From Pseudomonas solani (GTDB lineage: Bacteria > Pseudomonadota > Gammaproteobacteria > Pseudomonadales > Pseudomonadaceae), in the NCBI RefSeq assembly GCF_026072635.1, contig NZ_AP023081.1, positions 2,130,501 to 2,194,500 of the forward strand: a DNA stretch of 64,000 bases, written 5' to 3'. Made by a program: the position numbers and the translations under genes. Positions 44,714 through 54,505 of this stretch are shown here, piece after piece. Positions within the stretch are counted from its first letter, which is position 1, and every line of letters begins with the position of its first letter. The notes under the pieces are model-generated. The model was not told the DNA's origin. It ran no database searches and worked only from the letters and a program-made list of their open reading frames with translations.

Positions 44714-46072
44714 ATGTCCAGCCGCCAAGCCCCCGAACTGCTCTGCCCCGCCGGCACCCTCAAGGCCATGCGCCATGCCTTCGCCTACGGTGCCGATGCG
44801 GTGTACGCCGGCCAGCCGCGCTACAGCCTGCGGGTGCGCAACAACGAGTTCGACCACGCCACCCTGGCCGAAGGCATCGCCGAGGCCCACGCCCAGGGCA
44901 AGCGCTTCTACGTGGTGGTCAACATCGCCCCGCACAATGCCAAGCTGAAGACCTTCCTCAAGGACCTGGCGCCGGTGGTGGCGATGGCGCCGGACGCGCT
45001 GATCATGTCCGACCCGGGGCTGATCATGCTGGTGCGCGAGCACTTCCCGCAGATGGCGGTGCACCTCTCGGTGCAGGCCAACGCGGTGAACTGGGCCAGC
45101 GTGAAGTTCTGGCAGGCCCAGGGGCTGACCCGGGCGATCCTCTCCCGCGAGCTGTCGCTGGAGGAGATCGGCGAGATCCGCCGCGAAGTGCCGGAGATGG
45201 AGCTGGAGGTGTTCGTCCACGGCGCCCTGTGCATGGCCTACTCCGGCCGCTGCCTGCTCTCCGGCTACATCAACCACCGCGACCCCAACCAGGGCACCTG
45301 CACCAACGCCTGCCGCTGGCAGTACAAGGCCGGAGAAGCCCGCGAGGACGCGCTGGGCGATGTGGTGCACGCCTGCACGCCGCAGCCGACCCTGGGCGAA
45401 GGCGCGCCCAGCGAGCGCCTGTTCCTGCTGGAGGACGGCAGCCGCCCGGGCGAGTACATGCCCGCCTTCGAGGACGAGCACGGCACCTACATCATGAATT
45501 CCAAGGACCTGCGCGCCGTGCAGCACGTGGGGCGCCTGCTGGAGATGGGCGTGCACTCGCTGAAGATCGAGGGCCGCACCAAGTCGCACTTCTACGTCGC
45601 GCGCACCACCCAGGCCTACCGCCAGGCCATCGACGACGCCCTCGCCGGCCGGCCCTTCGAGCCGCGCCTGCTGGAGCGCCTGGATTCACTGGCCAACCGT
45701 GGCTACACCGAAGGCTTCCTGCGCCGCCACACCCACGACCACTATCAGAACTACGCGCACGGCAGCTCGCGGCCCTCGCGCCAGCAGTTCGTCGGCGAGC
45801 TGACCGGCGTGCGCCGGGGCGAGATGGCGGAAGTACGGGTGAAGAACCGCTTCGAGGTGGGCGACCGCCTGGAGCTGATGACCCCGACGGGCAACCTGGG
45901 CTTCATCCTCCACGCCCTGGAAGGCGCCAACGGCGAGAGCCGCCAGGTGGCACCCGGCGACGGCCACCTGCTCTATATCCCGCTGCCGGCGGACCTCGAT
46001 CTGGAATACGCCCTGCTGCTGCGCGACCTGCCCGAGGCGGTCAGCGCCACAGCGCCGTCGCCTGCTCCTTGA
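44714..46072 (+). CDS. U32-family peptidase-like protein (TrhP/YegQ type)
   Basis: 452 residues. The U32 signature is intact: ELEVFVHGALCMAYSGRC, then the cysteine cluster GTCTNACRW. The N-terminus PELLCPAGTLKAMRHAFAYG is typical. The C-terminal part (GVRRGEMAEVRVKNRFEVG) is the small beta-barrel domain of the long YegQ branch. Despite the name, members of this branch act in hydroxylation of tRNA wobble uridine together with prephenate-derived chemistry. The 3' end overlaps the convergent GGDEF/EAL gene by 32 bases. Confidence 0.9.
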   Translation: MSSRQAPELLCPAGTLKAMRHAFAYGADAVYAGQPRYSLRVRNNEFDHATLAEGIAEAHAQGKRFYVVVNIAPHNAKLKTFLKDLAPVVAMAPDALIMSDPGLIMLVREHFPQMAVHLSVQANAVNWASVKFWQAQGLTRAILSRELSLEEIGEIRREVPEMELEVFVHGALCMAYSGRCLLSGYINHRDPNQGTCTNACRWQYKAGEAREDALGDVVHACTPQPTLGEGAPSERLFLLEDGSRPGEYMPAFEDEHGTYIMNSKDLRAVQHVGRLLEMGVHSLKIEGRTKSHFYVARTTQAYRQAIDDALAGRPFEPRLLERLDSLANRGYTEGFLRRHTHDHYQNYAHGSSRPSRQQFVGELTGVRRGEMAEVRVKNRFEVGDRLELMTPTGNLGFILHALEGANGESRQVAPGDGHLLYIPLPADLDLEYALLLRDLPEAVSATAPSPAP

Positions 46073-48926
46073 GCAGCGCGGCGAACACCGGCGCCTCCAC
46101 CGGCGGGCTGATCAGGTAGCCCTGGATCTCGTCGCAGCCCTGGCTCTTGAGGAAGTCCATCTGCCCCTGGGTTTCCACGCCCTCGGCCACCACCTTGAGC
46201 TCCAGGCCGTGGGCCATGGCGATGATCGCGCGGGTGATGGCGGCGTCCTCGCCCCCGGAGGAGAGGTCGCGGATGAAGGTCTGGTCGATCTTCACGTAGT
46301 CCACCGGGAAGCGCTTGAGGTAGCTCAGGGACGAGTAGCCGGTGCCGAAATCGTCGATGGCCAGCTTCACCCCCAGGTCGCGCAGCTGGCGGAAGGTGGC
46401 GATGACGTGCTCGACGTTCTCCAGCAGGTGGCTCTCGGTCAGCTCCAGCTCCAGCAGGCGCGGTGACAGGCCGGTCTCGTCCAGCACCTGGCGCACCAGG
46501 CTGGTGAGGTTGCCCTGGCGCAGCTGGTGGCCGGAGAGGTTCACCGAGACGCGGATGTCCGCCAGCCCCTGGCGCTGCCACTCGCGGGCCTGCAGGCAGG
46601 CCTGGCGCAGCACGAACTCGCCCAGGGGGGCGATGAGCCCGGTCTCTTCGGCCAGGCCGATGAAGTCCCCCGGCGGCACCAGCCCCAGTTGCGGATGGCG
46701 CCAGCGAACCAGCGCCTCGGCGGCGTTGAGGCTGTCGTCGGCCAGGCACAGCTTGGGTTGGTAGAAGACCTCCAGCTGGCCTTCCTCGATGGCCTTGCGC
46801 AGCTGGGTTTCCATCTGCAGGCGCTCCAGGGTGCAGGCCTGGAGGTTGTCGGTGAAGAACTGGAAGGTGTTGCCGCCCAGGTGCTTGGCATGCTGCATGG
46901 CCATGTTGGCCTGGCTGATCAGCGTGGAGATCTCGCGGGCGTTGTCCGGCAGCAGGCTGATGCCCAGGGAGGCGCTGACCACCAGTTCCTCGCCGCCCAC
47001 GGTCATCGGCGTGCGCAGCTTGGCCAGCAGGCGACTGGCGGTGCGTGCCAGGCTGGAGAGGCTGCCGTAGGCGTCGAGGATCACCGCGAATTCGTCGCCG
47101 GACAGCCGGGCGATGGTGTCCGCCTCGGGCGCGGCCTGGGCCAGGCGCCGGCTCATCTGCCGCAACAGCTGGTCGGCCACTTCATGGCCGAGGCTGTCGT
47201 TGAGCACCTTGAAGCGGTCCAGGTCGATGTGCAGCAGGGCCAGGCTGCGGCCGCTCTGGCGCGCGCGCTGGCTGGCCTCGTGCAGGCGGTCCTTGAACAG
47301 GGTGCGGTTGGCCAGGCCGGTGAGCTCGTCGTAGTGCGAGAGGTAGCGCAGGCGCTCCTCGGCATCGCGGCGTGCGGAGAGGTCGGCGAAAAAGCCGACG
47401 ATGTGGCTGGCGTTGCCCCGGGCATCACGCACCACGTTGAGCTGCAGCCACTGCGGGTAGAGCTCGCCGTTCTTGCGGGTGTCCACCAGTTCGCCCTGCC
47501 AGCTGCCGCTCTGCTCCAGCTCCTGGCGGATCAGGTGGTACTGGCGGCGGCTCTCGCGGGTGCTGTTGATCTCCACCACCGTGTGGCCAAGCACCTCGTC
47601 GCGGCGGTAGCCGGTAACGTCGCTGAAGGCCTGGTTGACCGCCAGCAGGCGGTATTGCGGGTCGAGGATGACGATGCCCTCGCTGGCCGCCTCGAAGACC
47701 ATGGCCGAGAGGCGCTGCTGCTCCTCGGCCTGCTTGCGCTCGGTGACGTCGCGGCGGGTGCCGAGCATGCGCAGCACCTTGCCCTGCTCGTTGCGCTCCA
47801 CCACCCGGCCACGGTCCTCGACCCAGAGCCAGCGGCCGTCGCTGTGGCGCACCCGGTAGTCGATGGCATAGCCGTCGCTGCGGCCCTTGAGGTGCTCCAC
47901 CAGGGCACGGCGCAGCAGCGGCAGGTCGTCGGGGTGCAGGCGCGGCTTGAGGTCGCTGAGCACGCGGGTGACGTCGTCCATCTCGATGCCGAAGATTTCC
48001 TTGAGGTGCGAGTGATGGACTTCGTCGGTCTCCAGGTTCCAGTCCCACATCCCCAGCTCGCTGGCCTCCAGGGCCATGGCCAGGCGCGCCTCGCTCTTGA
48101 CCAGGGCGTGGCTGGCGTCGGCCAGCTCCAGGGTGCGCTGGGCAACGCGGATTTCCAGGTCGTTATGGGCCGCGCGCAGCTCGCGCTCGGCGCGCCGGCG
48201 CTGCTCCACTTCCCGCGCCAGCTCGCTGTTGAGCCCTTCGGCGCGGACCTTGGCGTGTTCCAGGTTGTCGATCAGCGCCTGGTTGTGGAAGCGCTGCAGC
48301 AGGCTGCGCTGCACCAGGCGGTTGACCTGCCAGGCCACCACCATCAGCGCCGCCAGGAGGATCAGGCTGAGCAGCCCCCAGCCCCGCTGCAGCGGCTCGC
48401 CGCTGGCCAGCAGCCAGGACACGGTGGGCACCAGGCACGGCAAGGCGAAGGTGAGGAAGGCCTGCAGGCTGACGGCATAGGCGACGCTCGCGGAGAGGAT
48501 CGCAGCGGCGATCAGGCCATAGACCAGCGCCTGCTGCAGAAAGGCGTCGCCCGGCACCAGGAAGATCACCGGCAGGGCCAGGGTCAGGCCGGAGGCGGCG
48601 GCGCCGAGGAGGAAGGTGCGGCGCCACTGGGGCTGGGCCTGGCGCGAGGGCAGCGCGGCCTTGAAGGCGGCCACCTGGGTCAGGCGCAGCACCGCCAGCA
48701 GCACCAGCCAGACCAGCCAGCCACCCAGCAGCAAGCCGTTGGCGGGCTCCCACAGCAGGTAGGCGCAGACCAGGCCGTTGAGCAGCATGAAGAGCGTGGG
48801 GGTTTGCGAGCCCTGATAGAGCAGACGCGTGCGCTCCACGGCCAGATCCGTCGCGAAATGCTGGCTGATGGCGCGGCTGTCGTCGCCGTGCAGGTCGATT
48901 GGGGCTTCGTTGGGTGTCGCGGTCAT
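46041..48926 (-). CDS. Membrane PAS-GGDEF-EAL cyclic-di-GMP protein
   Basis: 961 residues. About five or six membrane helices lie between 35 and 205, then a coiled-coil linker (about 215-270) and two PAS domains (about 285-390 and 400-515). The GGDEF domain follows; its signature reads SGDEF at about 608, a variant that many active cyclases share. The EAL domain starts at about 700, with EALVRWRHP near 737 and the metal/lysine motifs VKLAIDDFGTGYSSLSYLK and VDYVKIDQTFI. It could make, break or switch between both. No ligand is known. Confidence 0.93.
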   Translation of the reverse strand: MTATPNEAPIDLHGDDSRAISQHFATDLAVERTRLLYQGSQTPTLFMLLNGLVCAYLLWEPANGLLLGGWLVWLVLLAVLRLTQVAAFKAALPSRQAQPQWRRTFLLGAAASGLTLALPVIFLVPGDAFLQQALVYGLIAAAILSASVAYAVSLQAFLTFALPCLVPTVSWLLASGEPLQRGWGLLSLILLAALMVVAWQVNRLVQRSLLQRFHNQALIDNLEHAKVRAEGLNSELAREVEQRRRAERELRAAHNDLEIRVAQRTLELADASHALVKSEARLAMALEASELGMWDWNLETDEVHHSHLKEIFGIEMDDVTRVLSDLKPRLHPDDLPLLRRALVEHLKGRSDGYAIDYRVRHSDGRWLWVEDRGRVVERNEQGKVLRMLGTRRDVTERKQAEEQQRLSAMVFEAASEGIVILDPQYRLLAVNQAFSDVTGYRRDEVLGHTVVEINSTRESRRQYHLIRQELEQSGSWQGELVDTRKNGELYPQWLQLNVVRDARGNASHIVGFFADLSARRDAEERLRYLSHYDELTGLANRTLFKDRLHEASQRARQSGRSLALLHIDLDRFKVLNDSLGHEVADQLLRQMSRRLAQAAPEADTIARLSGDEFAVILDAYGSLSSLARTASRLLAKLRTPMTVGGEELVVSASLGISLLPDNAREISTLISQANMAMQHAKHLGGNTFQFFTDNLQACTLERLQMETQLRKAIEEGQLEVFYQPKLCLADDSLNAAEALVRWRHPQLGLVPPGDFIGLAEETGLIAPLGEFVLRQACLQAREWQRQGLADIRVSVNLSGHQLRQGNLTSLVRQVLDETGLSPRLLELELTESHLLENVEHVIATFRQLRDLGVKLAIDDFGTGYSSLSYLKRFPVDYVKIDQTFIRDLSSGGEDAAITRAIIAMAHGLELKVVAEGVETQGQMDFLKSQGCDEIQGYLISPPVEAPVFAALLKEQATALWR

Positions 48927-49125
48927 AGGCGATTTTCTTGTAATGGTTGCCTAGGCGTCGGCGGAGCTTACCCGAGCAGAACGAGCTGCCAAAGCTTTAT
49001 GTGCCCGGTTTTGACAGCGCGCCGCCTAACTTTCGGCGGGCCTTCGGGATGCAGCGCCCGCACCGTCTGGCTGACCATCCGGTCATCGGTTTGCCCTCGT
49101 CTGGGCCGGTCAATAGAATGCCGCG

Positions 49126-51309
49126 ATGCATGACGATCTCTCTCTACTCCTGAACTCCCTGAACGACGCTCAACGCCAGGCCGTAGCGGCCTCGCTGGGG
49201 CGTCAATTGGTCCTCGCCGGCGCCGGCTCGGGCAAGACCCGCGTGCTCGTGCACCGCATCGCCTGGCTGATCCAGGTGGAGCACGCCTCGCCCCACTCGA
49301 TCCTCTCGGTGACCTTCACCAACAAGGCCGCCGCCGAGATGCGCCACCGCATCGAGCAGCTGCTGGGCATCAACCCGGCGGGCATGTGGGTCGGCACCTT
49401 CCACGGCCTCGCCCATCGCCTGCTGCGCGCCCACTGGCAGGAAGCCGGCCTGGCCGAGAACTTCCAGATCCTCGACAGCGATGACCAGCAGCGCCTGGTC
49501 AAGCGGGTGATCCGCGAGCTGGGCCTGGACGAGCAGCGCTGGCCGGCACGACAGGCGCAATGGTTCATCAACGGGCAGAAGGACGAGGGCCTGCGCCCGC
49601 AGCACATCCAGGCCGGCGGCGACCTGTTCCTCGGCACCATGCTGAAGATCTACGAAGCCTACGAAGCCGCCTGCGCCCGCGCCGGGGTCATCGACTTCTC
49701 CGAGCTGCTGCTGCGCGCCCTGGACCTGTGGCGCGACAAGCCGGGCCTGCTGGCCCACTACCAGCGCCGCTTCCGCCACATCCTGGTGGACGAGTTCCAG
49801 GACACCAACGCCGTGCAGTACGCCTGGCTGCGCCTGCTCGCCCAGGGTGGCGACAGCCTCATGGTGGTGGGCGACGACGACCAGTCCATCTACGGCTGGC
49901 GCGGCGCCCGCATCGAGAACATCCAGCAATTCTCCAGCGACTTCGCCGACGCCGAAACCATCCGCCTGGAGCAGAACTACCGCTCCACCGCCGGCATCCT
50001 CAAGGCCGCCAACGCCCTGATCGCCAACAACCAGGGGCGCCTGGGCAAGGAGCTGTGGACCGACGGCGAGGACGGCGAGCCCCTGGGCCTGTACGCCGCC
50101 TTCAACGAGCACGACGAAGCCCGCTACGTGGTGGAAAGCATCGAAAGCGCGCTGAAGGACGGCATGGCGCGCAGCGAGATCGCCATCCTCTACCGCTCCA
50201 ACGCCCAGTCGCGGGTGCTGGAAGAGGCCCTGCTGCGGGAGAAGATCCCCTACCGCATCTACGGCGGCCAGCGCTTCTTCGAACGCGCCGAGATCAAGAA
50301 CGCCATGGCCTACCTGCGCCTGCTCGACGGCCGTGGCAACGACGCCGCCCTGGAGCGGGTGATCAACGTCCCCGCCCGCGGCATCGGCGAGAAGACCGTG
50401 GAAAGCATCCGCGAATTCGCCCGCGGCCAGGACGTCTCCATGTGGGAGGCGATCCGCCTGCTGGTGGCCAACAAGGGCCTGCCGGGCCGCGCATCCGGCG
50501 CCCTGGCGGTGTTCATCGAGCTGATCGAGAACCTCGCCGCCAAGGTCCTGGAGATGCCCCTGCACCTGATGACCCAGACAGTCATCGAGCAGACCGGGCT
50601 GATCACCTACCACAAGGAAGAGAAAGGCGAGAAAGGCCAGGCCCGGGTGGAAAACCTGGAGGAACTGGTCAGCGCCGCCCGCGCCTTCGAGAACAACGAA
50701 GACGACGAGGAACTCACCCCGCTGCAGGCCTTCCTCAGCCACGCGTCGCTGGAGGCCGGTGATACCCAGGCCGACGCCTTCGAAGACAGCGTGCAACTGA
50801 TGACCCTGCACAGCGCCAAGGGCCTGGAATTCCCGCTGGTGTTCCTGGTGGGCATGGAAGAAGGCCTGTTCCCCCACAAGATGAGCCTGGAGGAATCCGG
50901 CCGCCTGGAAGAGGAGCGCCGCCTGGCCTATGTCGGCGTCACCCGCGCCATGCAGCGCCTGGTGCTGACCTACGCGGAAACCCGCCGCCTGTACGGCAGC
51001 GAGACCTACAACAAGGTCTCGCGCTTCGTCCGCGAAATCCCCCCGCAGCTGATCCGCGAAGTGCGCCTGAGCAACAGCGTCAGCCGTCCGGTGGCAGGCA
51101 GCAACCGCAGCAGCGGCTCGATGTTCGCCGGCGCGGAAGTGCCGCAGACCGGCTTCAACCTCGGCCAGCGCGTGCAACATTCGCTGTTCGGCGAGGGCAC
51201 CATCCTCAACTTCGAAGGCTCCGGCGCCCAGGCCCGGGTCCAGGTGGTGTTCGAGAGCGAAGGCAGCAAATGGCTGATGCTCGCCTACGCCAAGCTCGAA
51301 CCCCTCTGA
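49126..51309 (+). CDS. uvrD: DNA helicase II UvrD
   Basis: 727 residues. Motif Ia/Walker A is GAGSGKTRVLVHRIAWLI (about 31-48); LVDEFQDTNAVQYAW is motif II and GDDDQSIYGWRGARIENIQ motif III. VTFTNKAAAEMRHR and LMTLHSAKGLEFPLVFLVGM are the other SF1A helicase motifs. The C-terminal GQRVQHSLFGEGTILNFEG is the UvrD/PcrA beta-barrel tail. It unwinds DNA in mismatch and nucleotide excision repair. It is divergent from the GGDEF/EAL gene. Identification is firm. Confidence 0.96.
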   Translation: MHDDLSLLLNSLNDAQRQAVAASLGRQLVLAGAGSGKTRVLVHRIAWLIQVEHASPHSILSVTFTNKAAAEMRHRIEQLLGINPAGMWVGTFHGLAHRLLRAHWQEAGLAENFQILDSDDQQRLVKRVIRELGLDEQRWPARQAQWFINGQKDEGLRPQHIQAGGDLFLGTMLKIYEAYEAACARAGVIDFSELLLRALDLWRDKPGLLAHYQRRFRHILVDEFQDTNAVQYAWLRLLAQGGDSLMVVGDDDQSIYGWRGARIENIQQFSSDFADAETIRLEQNYRSTAGILKAANALIANNQGRLGKELWTDGEDGEPLGLYAAFNEHDEARYVVESIESALKDGMARSEIAILYRSNAQSRVLEEALLREKIPYRIYGGQRFFERAEIKNAMAYLRLLDGRGNDAALERVINVPARGIGEKTVESIREFARGQDVSMWEAIRLLVANKGLPGRASGALAVFIELIENLAAKVLEMPLHLMTQTVIEQTGLITYHKEEKGEKGQARVENLEELVSAARAFENNEDDEELTPLQAFLSHASLEAGDTQADAFEDSVQLMTLHSAKGLEFPLVFLVGMEEGLFPHKMSLEESGRLEEERRLAYVGVTRAMQRLVLTYAETRRLYGSETYNKVSRFVREIPPQLIREVRLSNSVSRPVAGSNRSSGSMFAGAEVPQTGFNLGQRVQHSLFGEGTILNFEGSGAQARVQVVFESEGSKWLMLAYAKLEPL

Positions 51310-51418
51310 TGCCTTCCCGGGCCCCGTCGTCATGGTGGGGCCCGGCGTAGCGCCCCTTGGCAGTTATCCACAGGCACGGCAGGATGGCCGCTCCCATCCT
51401 CCTTGCGGAAACACGGAC

Positions 51419-53206
51419 GTGCGCCTTCCCCTGCTGCTGCTCAGCCTGATCATCGCCACCAGCATCGAGGCCGCCCCCGGCTTCGAGGTGAAGCGCGACA
51501 CCGACAGCTACCGCGACTGGAACACCGGGCAGCGCCGCGAGCGCACCGAAACCTCCCTGCGCCTGGACGGCGGCACCCTGTCGATGAAGGCGCTCGCACA
51601 GCTGCTGGCGACCGACGGCAAGCCCATCTACCCGACCCTCTGGGACGCCCGCGTGAGCGGCCCCGACCAGGCGCTGATCCTCTTCAACCGTGGCAGCGGC
51701 CAGGACTTCGAGCTGGCCCGCCTGTACCGCAAGAACGGCGGCAAGCCGCAGGCCGAGGTGTTGCTGCGCGACCTGCCCTACAACTGGTTCAACGACGCCC
51801 GCCGCAAAGGCTGGGTGAGCGTGGGCGGCGCGGACCGCCTGTACCTGGTGCAACTGCAACCGCTGCGCATCGTCGATGCAGGCCCCGGCGCGCTGCTGGA
51901 TGTGCGCGGCGACCTGGCCGTGCTCGCCGACCCGGGCTGGAACAAGCGCCCGCCGGCCTTCCGCGCGGTGGACATGCAGCGTGGCCGCGAGGTCGCCCGC
52001 CTGGAGCTGGACCCCGCCTGCTTCGTGCTGCCCGACTTCGAGTTCAGCCACCCGCTGATCTATTCCGGGCTGGGCTCCTCCACCCCCGAGCGCCTGCGCT
52101 TCCAGGACGGCCCCGCCTGGCTCGAGCACAACCTGGAACTGCTCACCGCCCCCAAGCCGGCCTTGCGCCTGCGCCCGACCCAGCAGCTGCCACAACCCGA
52201 CCCGGTGCGCTGGGGCGTGACCCTGCGCGAGGTGGACGCCGGCCCGCAGCCGCGTACCCCGGAGTCCCTGGGCGACGCCTCCAGCCCGGAAATCGAAGAA
52301 TTCGCCGACACCCTCGACCTGGTCCCCGAGCAATGCCAGGCCAGCAACCCCAACCCGCCGCTGCGCGCCGGCCAGGAGCCCTACCCCAGCACCAGCGTGG
52401 CGGCCGATGACCTGTGCCTGGGCGAGCCGCTGAAGGGCGTGCCCGCCACCCTGCGCGAGCAACGCTGCGTGCTGCCGGCACGCACCCGCACCCTGGCCGG
52501 CAACACGCAGTGGGCGCTGGAAGAGGTGCGCTACGGCTATCGCCCGGGCGGCAAGGGTACGGCCATCGAGCAGACGGTCTACCAACTGCGCCAGGGCACG
52601 ACGGTGAACCGCTACATCGCCGGCAGCCGGGGCTTTGACGAGGCCCTGGCGATCCGCGAAGTACTGCCCACTGGCAAGGGCGAGGCCCTGCTGAAGACCC
52701 GTGGCGACGGCGCCTATGAATTGCTGCGGGCCTCGACCGACGCCGGCGGCAAGCTGCGCCTGGAGTACCTGGACACCCTGCCCTACCCCGCCAGCCCCTT
52801 CGACGCCAGCCGCGCGGGCTGGGTCTACCTGCGCAAGCCAGGGCTGCTGGTGCGCCTCGCTCCCTTCGCCTATGAGCAGGCCGGCGAGAGCCTGCTGGAT
52901 ATCCGCGGCGAAACCCTGCTGTACGCCTATGGCGACAGCGAGACAGACCGCCTCACCCTTGGCCAGCGAACCTTCGGCAGCGACCACGCCGACGACTCGC
53001 CCCTGCCGGGCCTGGTACTGAACGCCAAATGCCGCCGGGAGGACGACCCCTACTGGGAGTTCACCCTGCCACCGGTCAACGCGACGCTGGAGCAATCCGC
53101 CGCCTGGTTCGCCCGCCACTTCGACTATCAGCCCGGCGCCCAGGGCGCCATCCGTCTGCGCGCCGACCACCAACTGCGCGCCCGTCCGGGCTGTGCTGCA
53201 CGGTAA
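51419..53206 (+). CDS. Exported protein of unknown function
   Basis: 595 residues from the GTG at 51419. Residues 1-18 are a signal peptide (MRLPLLLLSLIIATSIEA). The mature part is a set of repeated beta-strand blocks with aspartate- and arginine-rich turns (SGPDQALILFNRGSGQDFEL, RLYLVQLQPLRIVDAGPGAL, AGSRGFDEALAIREVLPTG), suggesting a propeller-like fold; no catalytic motif is recognised. Cysteines (ACFVL, EQCQAS, DLCLGE, QRCVL, AKCRR) could pair in the periplasm. The family is unknown to me. It follows uvrD by 109 bases. Confidence 0.75.
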   Translation: MRLPLLLLSLIIATSIEAAPGFEVKRDTDSYRDWNTGQRRERTETSLRLDGGTLSMKALAQLLATDGKPIYPTLWDARVSGPDQALILFNRGSGQDFELARLYRKNGGKPQAEVLLRDLPYNWFNDARRKGWVSVGGADRLYLVQLQPLRIVDAGPGALLDVRGDLAVLADPGWNKRPPAFRAVDMQRGREVARLELDPACFVLPDFEFSHPLIYSGLGSSTPERLRFQDGPAWLEHNLELLTAPKPALRLRPTQQLPQPDPVRWGVTLREVDAGPQPRTPESLGDASSPEIEEFADTLDLVPEQCQASNPNPPLRAGQEPYPSTSVAADDLCLGEPLKGVPATLREQRCVLPARTRTLAGNTQWALEEVRYGYRPGGKGTAIEQTVYQLRQGTTVNRYIAGSRGFDEALAIREVLPTGKGEALLKTRGDGAYELLRASTDAGGKLRLEYLDTLPYPASPFDASRAGWVYLRKPGLLVRLAPFAYEQAGESLLDIRGETLLYAYGDSETDRLTLGQRTFGSDHADDSPLPGLVLNAKCRREDDPYWEFTLPPVNATLEQSAAWFARHFDYQPGAQGAIRLRADHQLRARPGCAAR

Positions 53207-53226
53207 GTTGTTGGCCGGGGTTCACC

Positions 53227-53310
53227 GTGGGAGCGGCTTCAGCCGCGAAGCGCTCGCCGAATAGCCTTCAGGGGGGCCGGTAGCACCATCGCGAATGAAT
53301 TCGCTCCCAC
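53227..53310. repeat. REPIN, family 3 (opposite arm order)
   Basis: The left arm reads GTGGGAGCGGCTTCAGCCGCGA and the right TCGCGAATGAATTCGCTCCCAC; the arm order is the reverse complement of the copies at 20108 and 20381. It lies in the 238-base gap before the Tim44-domain gene. Confidence 0.75.
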
Positions 53311-53444
53311 GGGAAGGACGCCGGCCCCGGCGGCATACGCCCGCAGCGCAGCCGTAAAAAATCCCGATACATTCTGCCGCTAGCCATCACGAACGCGACT
53401 GTGCAGCATGGCGCGCGTGGACCCTTAACCAAGAGATGCCTGTG

Positions 53445-54293
53445 ATGCGCCGATTTCTCAGTATTGCCCTGGCCCTATGCGTCGGCCTGACGCTCAGCCT
53501 GGATGCCAACGCCAAGCGAATGGGCGGCGGCAAGACCTTCGGCTCCGCGCCGACCCACCAGACCCGCCAGGCGCAGCCCAACACCCCTGCCGCCACCCCG
53601 ACCGCCCCCGGCCGTCAGCCCGCTGCCGCCAGTGGTGCTTCGCGCTGGCTCGGCCCGCTGGCCGGCCTCGCCGCCGGTGGCCTGCTCGCCTCCATGTTCA
53701 TGGGTGACGGCTTCCAGGGCATGCAGATCTTCGACTTCCTGATCATCGCCCTGATCGCCTTCGTCATCTTCCGCTTCATCGCCGCCCGCAAGCGCCAGCA
53801 GCAGGGCCATCAGCCCGCCATGGCCGGCGGCCCGTTCCAGCGCGAAATGCCGCAGCAGCAGCCGTCGCCGATCTTCGGTGGCAGCGCCGCGCCGGCAGCG
53901 GTGGCCCAGCGTGCGTTCAACGCCCCGAGCTGGTTCAACGAAGAGCGCTTCATCGAAGCCGGCCGTGAGCACTTCCTGTCCCTGCAGCAGCATTGGGACG
54001 CGGCCGAGATGGACAAGATCGCCGAGTTCGTCACCCCGCAGATGCTCAGCTTCCTCAAGGAAGAGCGCGCCAGCCTGGGCGATGGCTTCCAGTCCACCTA
54101 CATCGACAACCTACAGGTGCAGCTGGACGGCATCGACGAACTGGCCGACAAGACCGTCGCCACCCTGACCTTCAACGGCGTGTCGAAGACCTCGCGCTTC
54201 GACCAGGGCGAAGTGTTCAGCGAAAGCTGGCGCATGGAGCGTGCCAACGGCGACGACCAGCCCTGGCTGGTGGCGGGCATCCGCCAGAACTGA
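53445..54293 (+). CDS. Tim44-domain membrane protein
   Basis: 282 residues from the ATG at 53445 (MRRFLSIALALC); an in-frame ATG at 53436 is also possible. A hydrophobic signal-like segment (1-22) is followed by a glycine-rich GGGKTFGSAP stretch, a helix LGPLAGLAAGGLLASMFMG, a second helix FLIIALIAFVIFRFIAARK, a glutamine-rich linker, then a Tim44-like domain from about 160 (WNEERFIEAGREHFLSLQQH, VTPQMLSFLKEE). The role of the bacterial family is unknown. A terminator follows. Confidence 0.88.
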   Translation: MRRFLSIALALCVGLTLSLDANAKRMGGGKTFGSAPTHQTRQAQPNTPAATPTAPGRQPAAASGASRWLGPLAGLAAGGLLASMFMGDGFQGMQIFDFLIIALIAFVIFRFIAARKRQQQGHQPAMAGGPFQREMPQQQPSPIFGGSAAPAAVAQRAFNAPSWFNEERFIEAGREHFLSLQQHWDAAEMDKIAEFVTPQMLSFLKEERASLGDGFQSTYIDNLQVQLDGIDELADKTVATLTFNGVSKTSRFDQGEVFSESWRMERANGDDQPWLVAGIRQN

Positions 54294-54313
54294 TCAGCGT
54301 TCGCGCAATGAAG

Positions 54314-54345
54314 AAACCCCGGGCATGCCCGGGGTTTTCTTTTGT
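54314..54345 (+). terminator. Terminator after the Tim44-domain gene
   Basis: AAACCCCGGGC and GCCCGGGGTTT pair perfectly over eleven bases with a two-base loop, followed by TCTTTTG. It starts 20 bases past the stop. Confidence 0.9.
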
Positions 54346-54376
54346 GTGTTCGACCAGCCGCTGGGCTGATCGACAT

Positions 54377-54486
54377 GTAGGGTGGATGACGCTCTTCTCA
54401 TCCACCAGGCGATGCCACAGGAAACACCCTGAATGGGCCACAGCAGGGACTGCCATGCGGTCCTTGGCGAATGAACTCGCCCCTAC
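54377..54486. repeat. REP arms of families 1 and 3
   Basis: A family 1 arm at 54377-54406 (GTAGGGTGGATGACGCT to CATCCACC) is followed at about 54466-54486 by a decayed family 3 right arm (GGCGAATGAACTCGCCCCTAC). Neither has its inverted partner. Confidence 0.6.
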
Positions 54487-54505
54487 AGGGTAATAGCCAC
54501 CGCCG

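Noticed and set aside
44714..46072. Calling the U32 protein a collagenase or true protease
   Set aside because: The long form with the C-terminal barrel belongs to the YegQ/TrhP branch, tied to tRNA modification; protease activity is not supported by sequence.
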